A stretch of DNA of 64,000 nucleotides from Nothopassalora personata (GCA_033816765.1 CM066287.1:7254001-7318000); one strand, 5' to 3'. Counted from the stretch's first letter, positions 20,663 to 32,422 are shown. Notes: generated by a model not told the origin, from the letters alone. Translations and numbers: made by a program.

Positions 20663-21026
20663 GGATAAGTGTGCGTCTTGAGACTTGCGCCTCCGTGGTC
20701 TCTGTGGGAAGTTTGCGCTATGGTCTGCTGGTGCTGTAATGGCCACTCGTCAGGTGTCGGCCCCCGGCTGGATCTCTGGTCTGTACGTGAGCTGTGAGAG
20801 GTAGAGGGACTGTAATGCAATCCACATGATATCGTGAGTTTCGATGGCGAGGAAGACTTTGTCCCAGCTTATCATCACAGCATCGATGTAGCTCCTGGAG
20901 CTTAACTTACCCTTTCAGATCGAATACTGGTCGCTTGTTTGGCATCTCCATAGCTTTTTTTGCTGACCGAACCGCACCTCCACGAGAAGGCGGGCCGATA
21001 CAACAATTTCCTGACATTGCGCTCAT
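20663..21026. other. Intergenic region, no gene seen
   Basis: 364 bp holding the promoter of the secreted-protein gene and the 3' flank of GPI16. No recognisable feature. Confidence 0.5.
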
Positions 21027-22928
21027 TTATGAAGCTGCTACTTTTCCATTCACATAACCTTTGCGTTCGCGCACTTTTTCTGCGCCGCCGCTAACTTTAC
21101 TGGCAGCAGGAGTCTCCGCACTCTGATCTGTTGCACCTGCCGTGATGTCCCCAGCTTTTCCGCCTGTGGCCTTGTCAAAAGCAGCTTTGACCTTGACAAC
21201 GACGTTCTGTATAATACCAGCAATTGGACTCTTCGGCACCTCTTCGATCAGCACAAACCTCCTGATCAGCAAATTGAAGATACTGCCGAAGCCTAGGGCA
21301 ATCACTGTACTCGTCAAAATGATGACGTTGTACGGCATGCTAAAATCTGGTGTGGGCAGTGGAAGTAGTAGGCTTGTAGTCCTGAGATAATTGCCTTGTC
21401 GATCCTGCTCCCCGTCGCGAGGGAGTACGCGAATGATAGCGGGCGGTATGTCGAAACCTCGATTGGCATCTGGTGGGTATTCTGTATATCGTAGTATGGC
21501 CTTCTCGCAGTCGTAGGTGAGCTCGACTGTGGAGTGAGCCTGTATGTCGAGCAGTAACTCGAGGTGCGTGCCCTTCTGCCGATCAATCGCGGGCCTGTAG
21601 TACATCTTCTCGGCCTTTGCGCCCGAGATCTTGAGGGTGTGCATATACGGTCGCAGGAACCACGGTAAACTCTCGAGGAAGACTACCTTTTGCGCACGTG
21701 GCCCCGGGTTGGTGATGAGAGTGTGCATACCACCTCGTTCCTGGCCGTACCCTGTCATTTGGCGGCTTACTGAAAGTAATGTCTGGTTCTGTCCCACATG
21801 CTGTTCGACAATCTGCTGTGGGAGCCTCAAGTCGAACTCTTGTCCTGCTTCGATCGTGAAGAAACGTGTCGTCTCCGACCTCAAAGCACTGACGAGTGCA
21901 GTCTCTGGAGCGAGCTCCACTTCTCGTTCTGCAGGCACATCGAGAGTTATGTCGACAGCATTCTGCCTGTCGCCTACTGGGCAGCTTCCCTGGATAGGCC
22001 TACCAAAGATCCTGCTTAAGCTCCACTCCATCTCTCCTTCCAGGCGTTTCGGATAGCAGGTATCTTGCGAGTTGTAGTCTTTGCTCGGATCGCATATAAT
22101 CTGCTCGATCGGTAGCGGTCGTGGTATAGGGTTGTCCCGTGGTCTCATACTCCTCTCGACATCAAGCACCATGTCTACGGACTGCTCAATCTCGAGCTCA
22201 CATTCTGGCACTACGCCACCAACACCACTGCCGCATCTCGGTCGAACATCGATAGCCATGGTCTGCCAGTTCGCATCGAAGACTTTGTGTCCATCTAGCA
22301 GACTGCTGACGCCCGCCTTGCCCTTGCATGGTAGGAGCTTGAGGAAAGGAGTCAGGTTCTCCGTACACACGACTTCATGTGGCAGCATGCCGTGCATCAA
22401 CCACGTCTTGCCCTCTTTGCCTCTGCTGCCCTGGTAGATGTCACCTTCGGGCTCAAAGCTCAAGATGGGACGAATTGTCTTTGACTGATCGACGAAGTTC
22501 AGGCTGGCACAGAACAGGCCACTGAGGCTGTTCACCAATCCACTCCATCTTTCCTCCGCCTCAGCCTCATTGTCGCCTTCCAACCACGCCCATAGCTCGA
22601 CTCCTGTCCCTCCTTCGCGCCTGCCGTTCCGTGGTCTGCTGCCCCATGATTCTTCGTCCCATCGCCCTATCGCGAAGCGAAGGTGAAGCTCGGACGTGTG
22701 GGTGAATTGCAGGATCTGGCCTAGAGATCGGGGAAAGAAGCGGAAGTGCTGTGCATCGTAGGCCGAAAGTGGCGTTGAAGCTGTGAAGTCAAAGCCGGCG
22801 TATAACGCGTCGTTCGGCAGGGGTTTGAGGTGAAGGTGTTCGTTGTACGAATTGGCTGCTGATGCGGTCGCTGTATATATGGTCGCGACCAGGCCGGCTG
22901 GTAGTGCCAGGAACGTGGACAACTTCAT
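21027..22928 (-). CDS. GPI16: GPI transamidase component Gpi16 (PIG-T)
   Basis: Single-exon frame of 633 codons. Gpi16/PIG-T is a subunit of the ER-membrane GPI transamidase that swaps a C-terminal peptide for a preassembled GPI anchor. The start is the ATG at 22928 (MKLSTFLALPAGLVATIYTA), giving a signal peptide of about 24 residues. A lumenal domain follows with family landmarks: YNEHLHLKPLPND, HFRFFPRSLGQIL, the CTENLTPFLKLLPCKGKAG block with conserved cysteines, and SWSLSRIFGRPIQGSC-like and PWFLRPYMHTL stretches. One membrane helix near residues 550-575 (VIILTSTVIALGFG) precedes a short cytosolic tail. The length is close to the usual family size. The transamidase would anchor GPI proteins in general; nothing links it specifically to its neighbours. 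Confidence 0.95.
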   Translation of the reverse strand: MKLSTFLALPAGLVATIYTATASAANSYNEHLHLKPLPNDALYAGFDFTASTPLSAYDAQHFRFFPRSLGQILQFTHTSELHLRFAIGRWDEESWGSRPRNGRREGGTGVELWAWLEGDNEAEAEERWSGLVNSLSGLFCASLNFVDQSKTIRPILSFEPEGDIYQGSRGKEGKTWLMHGMLPHEVVCTENLTPFLKLLPCKGKAGVSSLLDGHKVFDANWQTMAIDVRPRCGSGVGGVVPECELEIEQSVDMVLDVERSMRPRDNPIPRPLPIEQIICDPSKDYNSQDTCYPKRLEGEMEWSLSRIFGRPIQGSCPVGDRQNAVDITLDVPAEREVELAPETALVSALRSETTRFFTIEAGQEFDLRLPQQIVEQHVGQNQTLLSVSRQMTGYGQERGGMHTLITNPGPRAQKVVFLESLPWFLRPYMHTLKISGAKAEKMYYRPAIDRQKGTHLELLLDIQAHSTVELTYDCEKAILRYTEYPPDANRGFDIPPAIIRVLPRDGEQDRQGNYLRTTSLLLPLPTPDFSMPYNVIILTSTVIALGFGSIFNLLIRRFVLIEEVPKSPIAGIIQNVVVKVKAAFDKATGGKAGDITAGATDQSAETPAASKVSGGAEKVRERKGYVNGKVAAS

Positions 22929-25900
22929 TGAAGAAGCGTTGCTACCCAGTGAAGGTGGATGCTCATGCTATGGACAGGTGTTTGGCATCCCAGCCAATGA
23001 AGGCCACTAAATTTGACGGGATATTGATGATCTCGGAGGATGGGACCATGTTTCGCCGACCTGAACTTCACCTTTCCACCATACCAGCTTCTACCCATGG
23101 AGAGACAGTCACTCCATTACATCAGCAGCTGCTATCCGGCCCGCAAAACTGGCGTCATCGCGAATTGAAAGTCATCGATGGCGAGGCTACTACTGCTTCG
23201 TTACCAAAGTCACCGGCAATATGATAGGCGACACAGCCTGGAACAGTACTCTCAAAGGCAGCCAACGTGCGGCATCGATGTACTGCTTCATCGTGGTTGA
23301 AAGGAATTTCAACATCTGTGCCCGGAATTGGCGACTACCTCATCGTAATGATGATCGACAGGTATGATCCCGCAAGATGTGTGGCTGGAGAATGAGGTAA
23401 CATGAAGTCTTATTGCACTGGCATACAATTGATCGCTCCCTGATAATATCTAGAATATTGTTGCTCGGCTTCAAGAAACGGTACTGCACATCCCTCCCAC
23501 CCTCAGGTCCCCTGCTCACACTCTCATGCCTTCGCCGCGACCGTCCTCCCTCAATCTTCTCTGCCCTTTTTCTGTCACTCGATCGGTCTGCTGTCAAGTT
23601 TTACAAGCAATAGATATACTTACCATTACTCGATGGTGCAGCAGTACGGATACGCCGCAACATCTTCAGATGTGAGGTGATCACACGGGCTGCAGTTGGT
23701 CTAAGCCTCGCCCAGCTCATCCGTTGCGTAGCACCAGATGTTTACCTGGGCGCCAGTTAAGAGTGGTCATTCACCGTAGTACTAGTCTCGCGGTCAAGTG
23801 CTTGAGTTTCGCAGAGCGAACGAACTCCCATCGACTCGAGGGTGCGCCCTGCTAATCATCGCCCAGCCGAGGGCGAATTGTGCAGGTCTCCGGGTCGTAT
23901 TGGTCGCGGGTGATGCTACTTGTTCATGATGCATCAAATTTCCGATTCGCTTCCTTCTAGATTTCAGGCATCGACTTTCCAGATCCTCCGGGAGACCTAC
24001 CAGGTATCGGAGGACATACGGGAGTTTCAGGCATCCAGCACCTGCCCTCACGACCAGAATCGCCTCTTCAACGTGATCGAGAATGGATACGAGATTTCCT
24101 TTACATACAACGACCTATAGATAATGATGAGCGAGTTTAACTACTGGACCGACTATGCCGATGCGACCAATGCCTAGAGCCTAAACACGGCCGGGCTGTT
24201 CATCTTAATTTGTGTGAAGTAATAGGCTCCGGAAATATAATCTTGGGGTGTATTGAAAACTATGTTTCTTACGAGCTAGTAGACCACCGTTGATGAGCTT
24301 TAGAGGGCTCGGGTCCTTTTCTTCTTTAGCTGCGACAAAGGAATTCAGGGATTCAACTTCATCATCGGGGAGCGTGAGTTGAATGTTGTCTCATTTGAGA
24401 TCCGTTCGCAGGATCAGTAGTGCTTGAGGCGAGATGAGTACTCGAGACGTACCGGCGTGTATGACATCGTGAGCATGAAGGTAATCCAAAGCACTTAGGA
24501 TGTAAACCGTAACCCAGCGTACTTCTTCGACACGAAGACACTTTGACTGCCTCGCCGCTGTAAATTCGAGAAGTGTCGGTCCGAGCGGTGCAATAACGAA
24601 CTTCTCTTGTAACAGTCTAAATATCTTGGCTGGATTATGCAGCCGGACTCAGCTCCAGCCAATGACCCTCGACTCGTCACCGCTCTTTCATGATGCATAT
24701 TTAGCACCTCAGGCCACTTTAGCAGTCAACCGGTGCAATCGCTTTTTCTCGATTCGGCCCAGCCTAGAACTGTATGGCAAGCCTCCAACGCGTGAGATGC
24801 TGCAAGTCCGATCGTGGATCCGTCATCTAACAAGCTGGGAAATGACTACCGTACTTGCTACTTACTGCTCCTCCATAATTGAGTTCGCGACCGGATGACG
24901 ACTAGCGTGGCTGGCTGTTGTTCCAGAACGGCCAACGCATGGCATGCACAGATGCTCTGATGATGACTTTCGACATGCACATTGCACACCGCACCGCGGC
25001 CGCCCGTCTCGCCAGCAGCAAGCAACCGAGTCTGACGTATCCGCACGCAGGCCGGTAAGAAATGCTCTGGTTAGTTCTAGCGGTTCCACGTCAGAGAACA
25101 GGCCCACAGCCCACTGCTGCATGCAGGTTGCCGGCAGTAGTACTGTAGATTGGCTTGTTGCTCCCAGAATGCCGTGAATGCCTGTCTCCCACTTCCCTCT
25201 CCTCCCAACCTGCCTGCTTGCCTTGAGTCGGGCATTGATGACGACTTGCTGGGGTTGGAGGAGTTGATTGCCTTCTCGCGCTCAGACATTTGCAGCAATG
25301 CTTCACGCCGGCGCCTAGCACACGACCTGCATCTTGTACGCCGCCCAGGACGATTAGCGGCCATCTCCCAGGATCTTGCGACCTGCGCACAAAGCCGGGG
25401 TCGAATGCGAAATTAGAAAAGCGAGAAAGAGATACTACTGTTGGGTGTGTTGGTGCGAATTTTGCCAGCAGCGCATGTGCATTTGCCACATCCCAAGACG
25501 TCGGCCACGCCTGCGAAACGACCTACACCAGCCACCTGACGAATACTGTACAGCTCTCCACCGGCTGACGTTCGAGTCCTTTCGCACTGCCGGCCCTGAC
25601 AGCCTCCCAACTCCAACTTCGTCCTTCATTGGTTGTGGGGAAAGCAACCCGGGGCCTATCACACGTCGCCATATTGCTAGTACGCCAGTCTCTTTTCGCT
25701 GCGCACATCATAGGTAGTGCTCTTCTCTCTCATCGTTCTTCCTGCTACGAACACGTCGACTGATGGCTGGTAGTCTGTGCCTGCCATATAGCGCTCTCAC
25801 CCGCTGGCCGGACCAGGCGTCGGCGTTGCAGCAAGAAGCTGTGCACACGTTCTGTCCTTTCCTCGTTCGATATCTTCACGCCTCTAATCGTGCCATTGGC

Positions 25901-26394
25901 CGCACTTGATCACGGCGCCCTCCAATCTCCACAGCCGCCATATTCTCGTCCTGCTTACTGGTCCTATACCGTGCCAGATCCAGCACCTAGGCGGGCACGG
26001 GCATCACTGCATCAGGCGTGGGCATTGTTGAGACTCTGGCGGGCGTCGATCATAGCATCGGGCAGGGAACGGATCGACGGCATTGCTCGGCGTCAGCGCG
26101 CGCTTCTGAGGCATCGCTATTCGGTCGTGACCTTGTGCCTGAGCTGAAAGGTATGCTTGGCTAAAAGTCGCCAACCACGTTGATCCCCGTCATAAAGTGA
26201 ACATCGTCCTCATAGTGGCTCAACGAGAGAGCTGCTTGCTGCTTCCAAACTATAACTCACAGCTCTCCATATTGAAGGGAGACAGACAGTGGACAACTTC
26301 AAATCAACAGTGCACGAGCACCCATCCCGACCGGTACCACCACCTTCTCTCAACGAGACACTGATCATCGGGTGAGCTGTTACAGCTCAAGTCG
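22929..26394. other. Long intergenic region, no gene supported
   Basis: About 3.5 kb between divergently transcribed GPI16 and the 14-3-3-like gene. Several short frames occur on both strands but none has family resemblance, a codon pattern or plausible introns that I can support. A B-box-like string at about 25568 lacks a tRNA fold. The last few hundred bases presumably hold the promoter and 5' leader of the 14-3-3-like gene. The region is not RIP-mutated: CA and TG are frequent. Confidence 0.5.
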
Positions 26395-27941
26395 ATGGCA
26401 GTGTCTCAGATCGATGAAAAGATCTTGGGACGTCTCGCCGAGCATACTGCTTCAACGAATGCACTGCTGTCAGCATCATTGCATCAGGTCTTGGGACTAT
26501 CAATCCTGCTATCGAAGAAGCTGTACAAGGCCCGGAAGCTGCGGAAACTCGACAACACACGAGACACCAAGTCCCTGCAACTGTACCATCACATCATCTG
26601 GCTAGCACGGGAGGGCTTATCCATCACTGAGGTCTACATCTTGCCGTACTGCCAAGATGGAGAGCAAGGACCAGAGTGTAGAGTCATGGCAGCGAAGCTC
26701 CGCGCATCGCTGTACCATGTCTTCTGCCTGTACCACAACCACCCACCCATCAGGGACCTCAATAGTCGTTCGCCAGGAACTTCTCCATCAAGCGCGCAGA
26801 CGGCGAAAAGAGTCGATAGTTCTGGCAGTCCGCCGAAGCAATCTCAACCAAGGACGGGCGCCCATGGTAGGAAACGAGCTGGAAAGGCTCCTTTGCGAGA
26901 CCCAATACCATCAATGACATCGGAGGCATCGTATGTGACAAACCCCCACTCACCTCAGACTCCGCCTCCCACCAACTTTGCGGCAATCGGAGGCCCCTCA
27001 GATGCACGAAGAACGCCGACCAGACCCCCGGGACTGGTGCCCATCAAGATCTCGCCAACACAGGCGGCGGCCTCGTTCCTGCTCCCTCCCCTGAACTTCG
27101 TGCCAATGGCCAAGGAGCATTTCGAGATGGCGCAACATCTGGCGACCAGCTTGCTGGCACCCACGCACGCGCTTCGTCTCTCTGTGGCATTTGAGCATAC
27201 CGCCTTTCTCTGGGATTGCGCAAAGGAGCACGATCGAGCACGGAAGCTAGCGCGAAGAACGATCAAAGACGTGTACAGCTCAGCCGACGGTCTCGATGAT
27301 GAAGAATTTGCCGACGCTTCCACTTTCGTCTCGAGCTTAGGCGCGATCGTGAGAAGGGGCTCGAACGACTCCACACCGCGAAGTACAGACGGTAGTGCGC
27401 AACCCATCAGTCCAAATCAGCGCACACCTCGTGTCGCGCCACAACCGACCATCGATCGCACGATAGCCGTCAGTCCACCAGACAGGAGACAAAAGTCAGC
27501 ATCACCCTCAAGCTACAGCCACATCCCACTAGCTACGATGCGCACCCCCGAGCGCCTCTCCACAGTCCCAGAAGCCTCAGAGTCCATAGAAGGGACGCCC
27601 ACAAGCCGGGCCCCAACAAGAAATCCCCCAAGCTCCGCATCACGGAACGCAACATTATCACCACCAGTCTCCCGCCTCAGCAGCCGCAGTAACGCTCCAA
27701 GACGTCCCTCATCAGCAACATCAGCGGCCTCCGACAAAGCGAACAAGCGCCGCATCGTCGAGCAAGCCGAAGAACAAGCCCGCAGCAGACAGAACAGCGC
27801 CGCAAGCAGGAATGGCACCGCGGCAACGCCAGCCAGCGCAAGCGGCGGTGGGAATGGGGAAGCTCATAGCCGTCAAGCAACACCAACAGAAGGGTACGTG
27901 CGCCAGAAAAGCCAAAGCCCCAAGCATTTCAATCGTCGAGG

Positions 27942-27972
<31 letters not shown>

Positions 27973-27993
27973 AGTCCTCAACCCAAAGGCTGA
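26395..27993 (+). CDS. Fungal 14-3-3-like protein with long disordered tail
   Basis: Frame of 532 codons from the ATG at 26395 (MAVSQIDEKILGRLAEHT). The N-terminal block (about residues 1-120) contains helices such as LGLSILLSKKLYKARKLRKL, DTKSLQLYHHIIWLAREGL and ECRVMAAKLRASLYHVFCLYHN. A second helical block (about 220-310) has FVPMAKEHFEMAQHLA, APTHALRLSVAFEHTAFLWD and ARKLARRTIKDVY. This pattern is like the split 14-3-3 fold seen in a filamentous-fungal family. The two blocks are separated by a long disordered insert, which is unlike true 14-3-3 proteins. The rest (310-532) is Ser/Arg/Pro-rich and ends in nine Ala residues coded by a GCT repeat. Phosphopeptide binding is an inference. The real C-terminus may differ if an intron skips the stop. 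Confidence 0.75.
27943..27969 (+). repeat. (GCT)9 trinucleotide repeat
   Basis: Nine perfect GCT units, coding for nine Ala residues near the end of the 14-3-3-like protein. Such tracts slip easily, so length variation between strains is likely. Confidence 0.9.
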
Positions 27994-28668
27994 AAATATC
28001 TTCCTGTACAGACTGCCAATGAGTCACGATGCCGCCACTAGACTACCGCAATCCCGGGGGAGAAAGAGACAAGGCATAACCACACCTGTGTCTCCTCCCG
28101 CTTCAGCAAGCAGTGCAGAAGCGACCCTCTTACCGCCTCCGAAGGCCCAATCTGCGCAAGACTCGCAGCAAAAGACGAGCATCCCACGACGACCTCTGCC
28201 TCCGATTCCCCCGCGAGATGCAGCAGCGACTCTCCAGCCACCTCCCAGTCATATCTACGCTACTCAAGGTCCTGACCGAAGAAGAGTGGAACGGACGCCT
28301 TCCATTCCCGACGACCGGCGCGAAGCAATACTCCGCACACTGAAGATCATATCTGCTGTGTCGAAAGGTCTGCACATACCGCAGATGAAGCACACAAAAG
28401 CGAGTACACAGGTGAGATTGGTATGAGCAACGGCATCATAACCACAGCCGTAGGATAGAAGTGCCATGTGTACATATCCCTGTGAAAGGAACACAGTATT
28501 GAAAGTCGAGGTCAAGGCAACAGGGCATTTCCATTAGGTATTCATAGGTCGCTCATCGTATTCCTACGAGAGGTCCTCACACTCTATCGCTGGTGGTGAG
28601 ATCAGTTGATCCACCGACTGCCGCCCTCTGTTTCATGGCCCTGCAGCATGATCATGTGCCCTGTGTGA
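27994..28668. other. 3' flank of the 14-3-3-like gene with an open alternative frame
   Basis: A frame shifted relative to the 14-3-3-like gene stays open from within that gene to 28426. It has Pro/Ser/Arg-rich residues and an ATG at 28019. It could be an alternative or extra exon of the 14-3-3-like gene, or a chance frame. No splice pair is strong enough to decide. Beyond 28426 I see no gene. Confidence 0.35.
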
Positions 28669-30616
28669 TTATATGCTCTGACCATCATCGGACGCTCCTT
28701 CATGCTCGTCTGTCTTGCTGTCACAAATCCATGGCATAGTCGGAATGCTGCTAGCATTAGTGATCGTGGATGGTGCGGCTGTCGTCAGGACCTGAGTCAC
28801 AGTCGAGCTACCGATGATTATTCCCCTAAGAGCTGTTACTACCATGACGACCGTCGATTGCACGGCAACGCTCGTCAAAATTGGGATCACTTGTGTGACC
28901 GCTGGCTGTATGGTGGTGCTTGGTCTGAGCGTGATGATTGGATTGGCCAGAGTCAGCACCGATGGACGCCGGGTCGGTGCATTGCTGAGAGTGACTGTGG
29001 ATGGACCCAGGGTGCTGCTTGTTGCGTTACCAGTGACCGTCACGGTGTGATCATAGCTGATATTGCGCGTGGTGCAGCCATCACTCGCTGTGCAGGGAAC
29101 CGTGACGGTAAGGATCGGGCCAGATAGTGCCGTCATATTGGAAGGAGTAGCTGATACCTAATCGGTCTTTGTCGAAGTCAGAGTCGTCCAGCTGCTGCTG
29201 GTCGTCGAGGTGGTGGCGGCTTGGGTACCAATGACGACGATAGTGCTCGCATTGCTGACAACTTGAGACGCGGTTTCAACGAGGGTGCCGTTGGTGGTGA
29301 CGACCTCCGTCACGGTGTTCACAAGCCATGAAGCTGTAGTCGGTCTGGGAGGCACCACGGACGTGAGCGTAACAGTATTGACATTGCCGCCAAACGCAGT
29401 CGACGCAGGAGTTGCGCCAGTGACTATGGAGGTCACCGTCACAGTCTTGACATCGCCCGCTGGCATGGTCGACAACACGGTCTGCACGACAGTCTGAGTG
29501 GTTGTCGAGCCGCTCTCAGCGCCGCCTTGAGCTGGGAACCCACCATTGCTGGGGCCTCCGACTGGAGATCCACCACCATTTTGAGGACCGCTTCCAGAGC
29601 CTCCATTCGAGCCAGGGCCACCGGCTGGAGATCCGCCACCATTTGGAGGACTGCTTCCAGAACCTCCATTCGAGCCAGAACCACTTCCAGAGCCGGGAAT
29701 ATTCGGACCTGGGTTGCCGCCATCGTTGGATCCCGCATTGCCAGAGCCAGATGACCCACCATTACTGCCAGGAGCTGAACCAGAACCCGAGCCAGGTGAG
29801 CCAGACCCAGATCCAGAAGCACCATTCGCACCACCATTACCTGCGCCCTTACCTGAAGATCCTGATGCAGAGCCGGACCCCTGACCACCGGATGAAGAAG
29901 AAGCAGAATTCGAAGCATCGCTAGGAGACTAACCTTTACCGCCGCTTCCCGCGCCATTGAAAGTGAGGTTCGCGCATGTGATTGCGGTCTTATTGGCAAA
30001 GTGTACGACGATGGAGTGGCCCACAACGCTGGCCTTCTCATCGGCACTCGGCTTGACCGAGATGTAGTCGTCGACGTAGCTGTCAGAATCATTAGTATCT
30101 TTGCATTGGCACCCCTTGAGTCGTATGGTAGTATGAATCGCCCGTGGCAAGGTGACACTTACATCGCGGAGAAGGACTCGGCCGCGATCGTGCCATGCTT
30201 GCCTGAGAGATCACCAACCTCGCAGCAGGCCGTGTCGGTGGTGTTGCAGCCTTTGCCCCCGTTGCCGTATGGGTCGAGATGTCCGCCCGCGGTGCTGCAG
30301 TTGCCGGTCGAGTCGATGGGCTTTTGGTGGATGTGATAAACTGCTCGTGTTAGCTCAGGCCAGCAAATGGTGTGCGTGGCAATCACTCACGGAAAGGTCC
30401 TCCCTCGTCCGGAAAGCCAGAGATGCTGGCTTGAATGAGCGCGCCGTTGCCACCAGGTCCTGATCCGATTGAGATGGTGCCGGTGGTGGATTTGGTGTTC
30501 GGTAAGGTGGCGATGTACTGGATGCCCAACGGGTTGTCGGTTACTTTCGGTGCTGCTCCTGCGAGCGCGAGAGGCAGGATGGCGGCAAGACCGCAGGTGA
30601 CGGTCGAGAAACGCAT
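28669..30616 (-). CDS. Extracellular Cu-only superoxide dismutase with Ser/Gly/Thr-rich tail
   Basis: Converts superoxide to H2O2 and O2 outside the cell. Exon 1 is 30616-30391, intron 30390-30341 (50 nt), exon 2 is 30340-30163, intron 30162-30081 (82 nt, branch-like ACTAAT), and exon 3 starts at 30080. The ATG at 30616 begins MRFSTVTCGLAAILPLALAG, a signal peptide. The SOD domain shows LYHIHQKPI (Cu ligands), GGHLDPYGN, CEVGDLSGKHG and HSIVVHFANKTAITCANL, like Candida Sod5 and without the long electrostatic loop. The frame then meets TAG at 29931-29929 (SOD-only product). The same frame goes on through an NGGSGSG-rich linker and a TTTQTVVQT-type Thr/Val-rich region, meets TAG at 29160-29158, and goes on again to 28669. 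In-frame introns (29933 or 29939 to 29862; 29228-29151) would remove both stops. The end is hydrophilic, so there is no GPI signal. Sure of the SOD; the joined tail is likely but unproven. Confidence 0.7.
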
Positions 30617-31194
30617 CTTGTCGAGTCGATGAGAGTGGACGTTGGTGATTCTCGTGGAGCAGGGCGTGTAGTGAGTGGTGGTGTGAGGCGTTGTGTTGTA
30701 TCTTCCAGGTGTTCTAGAAGAAAAGATGGAGGAATGTTGTGATGTCAGTCAAAATAGTCCAAAGTCACTTCATCAGAGGTGTAAACGCCGTCCCGCAGCT
30801 GTGTTGGTAGGCGCTTTCAGGCGCTTTAAGGACGGGTAACCAGATGAATCAGGAATGGAGCGGAGCATGCATGTATGGATGTGATGAGATGATGGCGATG
30901 TCTGTGGGGAGTGAGCGAGAAGAAGGGAACACGAACCTGACAGCGAGACGCACAGCATCAAACACACGCGACGTTCTTGCTTCCAGCAGTTTGTATAACA
31001 TAGTCGTAGTTCGCGGGGTATAAGATCAATTGCGGATGAAGAGGAAAGCGCACTTCATTGCCTGAAGAAAATTGTGGGGGCGAGGCTCAATTCGCGCAGC
31101 GTGTCTAAGACCAAATGGGGCTAATTTTGGTACTTGCGATTTCCGCGTTATATGAACATTCTCTTCGTCTGTGCTTACTTCCGCGGCAACCGGC
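30617..31194. other. SOD promoter region and last unmutated gene-side DNA
   Basis: About 0.6 kb upstream of the SOD gene; CA and TG are still frequent. No further gene. The RIP-mutated transposon island begins at its right end. Confidence 0.5.
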
Positions 31195-31655
31195 AAGATA
31201 AGAATAGGGTTTGGGGTCTAGATACTGCTTTGTTTGATACGTAATCGCGAGGTTAGCGAGGTGGATTCACTACTAGCCTATAGCGAGGTCAGCGAGGTAG
31301 ATTCACTACTAGCCTCTCTCTCGTACACATTAAATGAGAGACGGGCCTAACGCTACGTAGATACGTACAGAATATATATAAGTAAAATCTAAGCTTCCTA
31401 ACTCTAATCCTCTATCCTAATCCCCTAATTAAACTTTCCTATCTCTCGTTAATATTAGGCTATATATAGGTAGGTAAATTCACTCTATAGTTATCTATAG
31501 ATAGTAAGAGCGTATATAAGAAGTAAGATCTAGATAGGCTTATAAAATTAAGGTTACGTCCTTCGTATATAGACCTTCTATCTTCTATACTTACTTATAT
31601 AGTAACTAAAATAAGTATAGAGTTTAGGAGTCTAGATACTACTTTATCTAATACG
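31195..31655 (+). repeat. Direct repeat of about 47 bp straddling the RIP boundary
   Basis: Copy 1 is 31195-31241 and copy 2 is 31608-31655. They share GTCTAGATACT and flanking sequence. Copy 2 differs mostly by G-to-A changes, the RIP pattern. The repeat could be the worn ends of a small element of about 0.46 kb, or a duplicated scrap of one. Confidence 0.6.
31247..31315 (+). repeat. Two-copy tandem repeat, about 33 bp per copy
   Basis: GCGAGGT(T/C)AGCGAGGT(G/A)GATTC-type units at 31247-31279 and 31283-31315, both ending in CTACTAGCCT. It lies at the edge of the transposon island. Confidence 0.75.
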
Positions 31656-31978
31656 ATTATATATATATATAAAAATTAGCTTATCTATCTATAATATGTA
31701 AGAGCTAAGATATAAGAGGCGAGCCCTTATCTCTTAGTACTAGCTACGCCTATATACTAGACTAAGCTCCGGCTACTTTCTTTTAGATAGCGTTTAACTT
31801 TCCCTTTCTTCCGTATTAAACTTAGTAAACACTATATATAACTTTAGTATATACCTCGTTTACCTATAATATAAGAGAGTATATTATAATCTAAGTGTAA
31901 TTAGCCTATAGTCCTTTAAATCTAAGGTATCTACTACTAAGAAATAGGTGACTTTTATTACATTATAGTAAGTTATAG

Positions 31979-32312
31979 GTAGTTAAATTATTTACTTAAT
32001 TTAGGCTTATATATTAGGTATTTTAAAAGCTAGTAATGTATTATATATGTCTATCTAGGGTTAAAGTTTACTATAAATAAAAAGACTATAGATAACTAAT
32101 TAAAGTTACCTATCTTTTAGTACTTAATGCCTAAGATGTAATAGGCTAAAGCCTAATAGCACTTAGATTATAATAACTTTACTTAGTTACCTACGGCCTT
32201 TTTATTTATAGTAACCTTTAATCCTAGATAGACATATATAATACACTCTTTCTCTTAAACTACCTAATAGATAAGCCTAAATTAAGTAAACTAATTAAAT
32301 TGTAGTCCGATT
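31979..32312. repeat. Long imperfect inverted repeat (foldback)
   Basis: Arms of about 165 bp fold around a centre near 32146. Clear matched blocks are TATATATGTCTATCTAGG at about 32042-32060, paired with CCTAGATAGACATATATA at about 32223-32240, and TATAAATAAAAAG (from 32073) paired with CTTTTTATTTATA (from 32198). Could be a foldback or MITE-like element, or two head-to-head copies of a small repeat. No coding. Confidence 0.7.
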
Positions 32313-32422
32313 ATTTATATTATATTAGCTATACTAGAAGTATATAAGCTTACTAAGGAAATTAATTAATTAATTATTCTATTTTTATACTATATAAGTT
32401 AAAGGCTATAGGGCTAGGTAAC

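Noticed and set aside
25560..25585. GTTCGAGTCC resembling a tRNA B box
   Set aside because: No A box or acceptor stem upstream within 70 bases.
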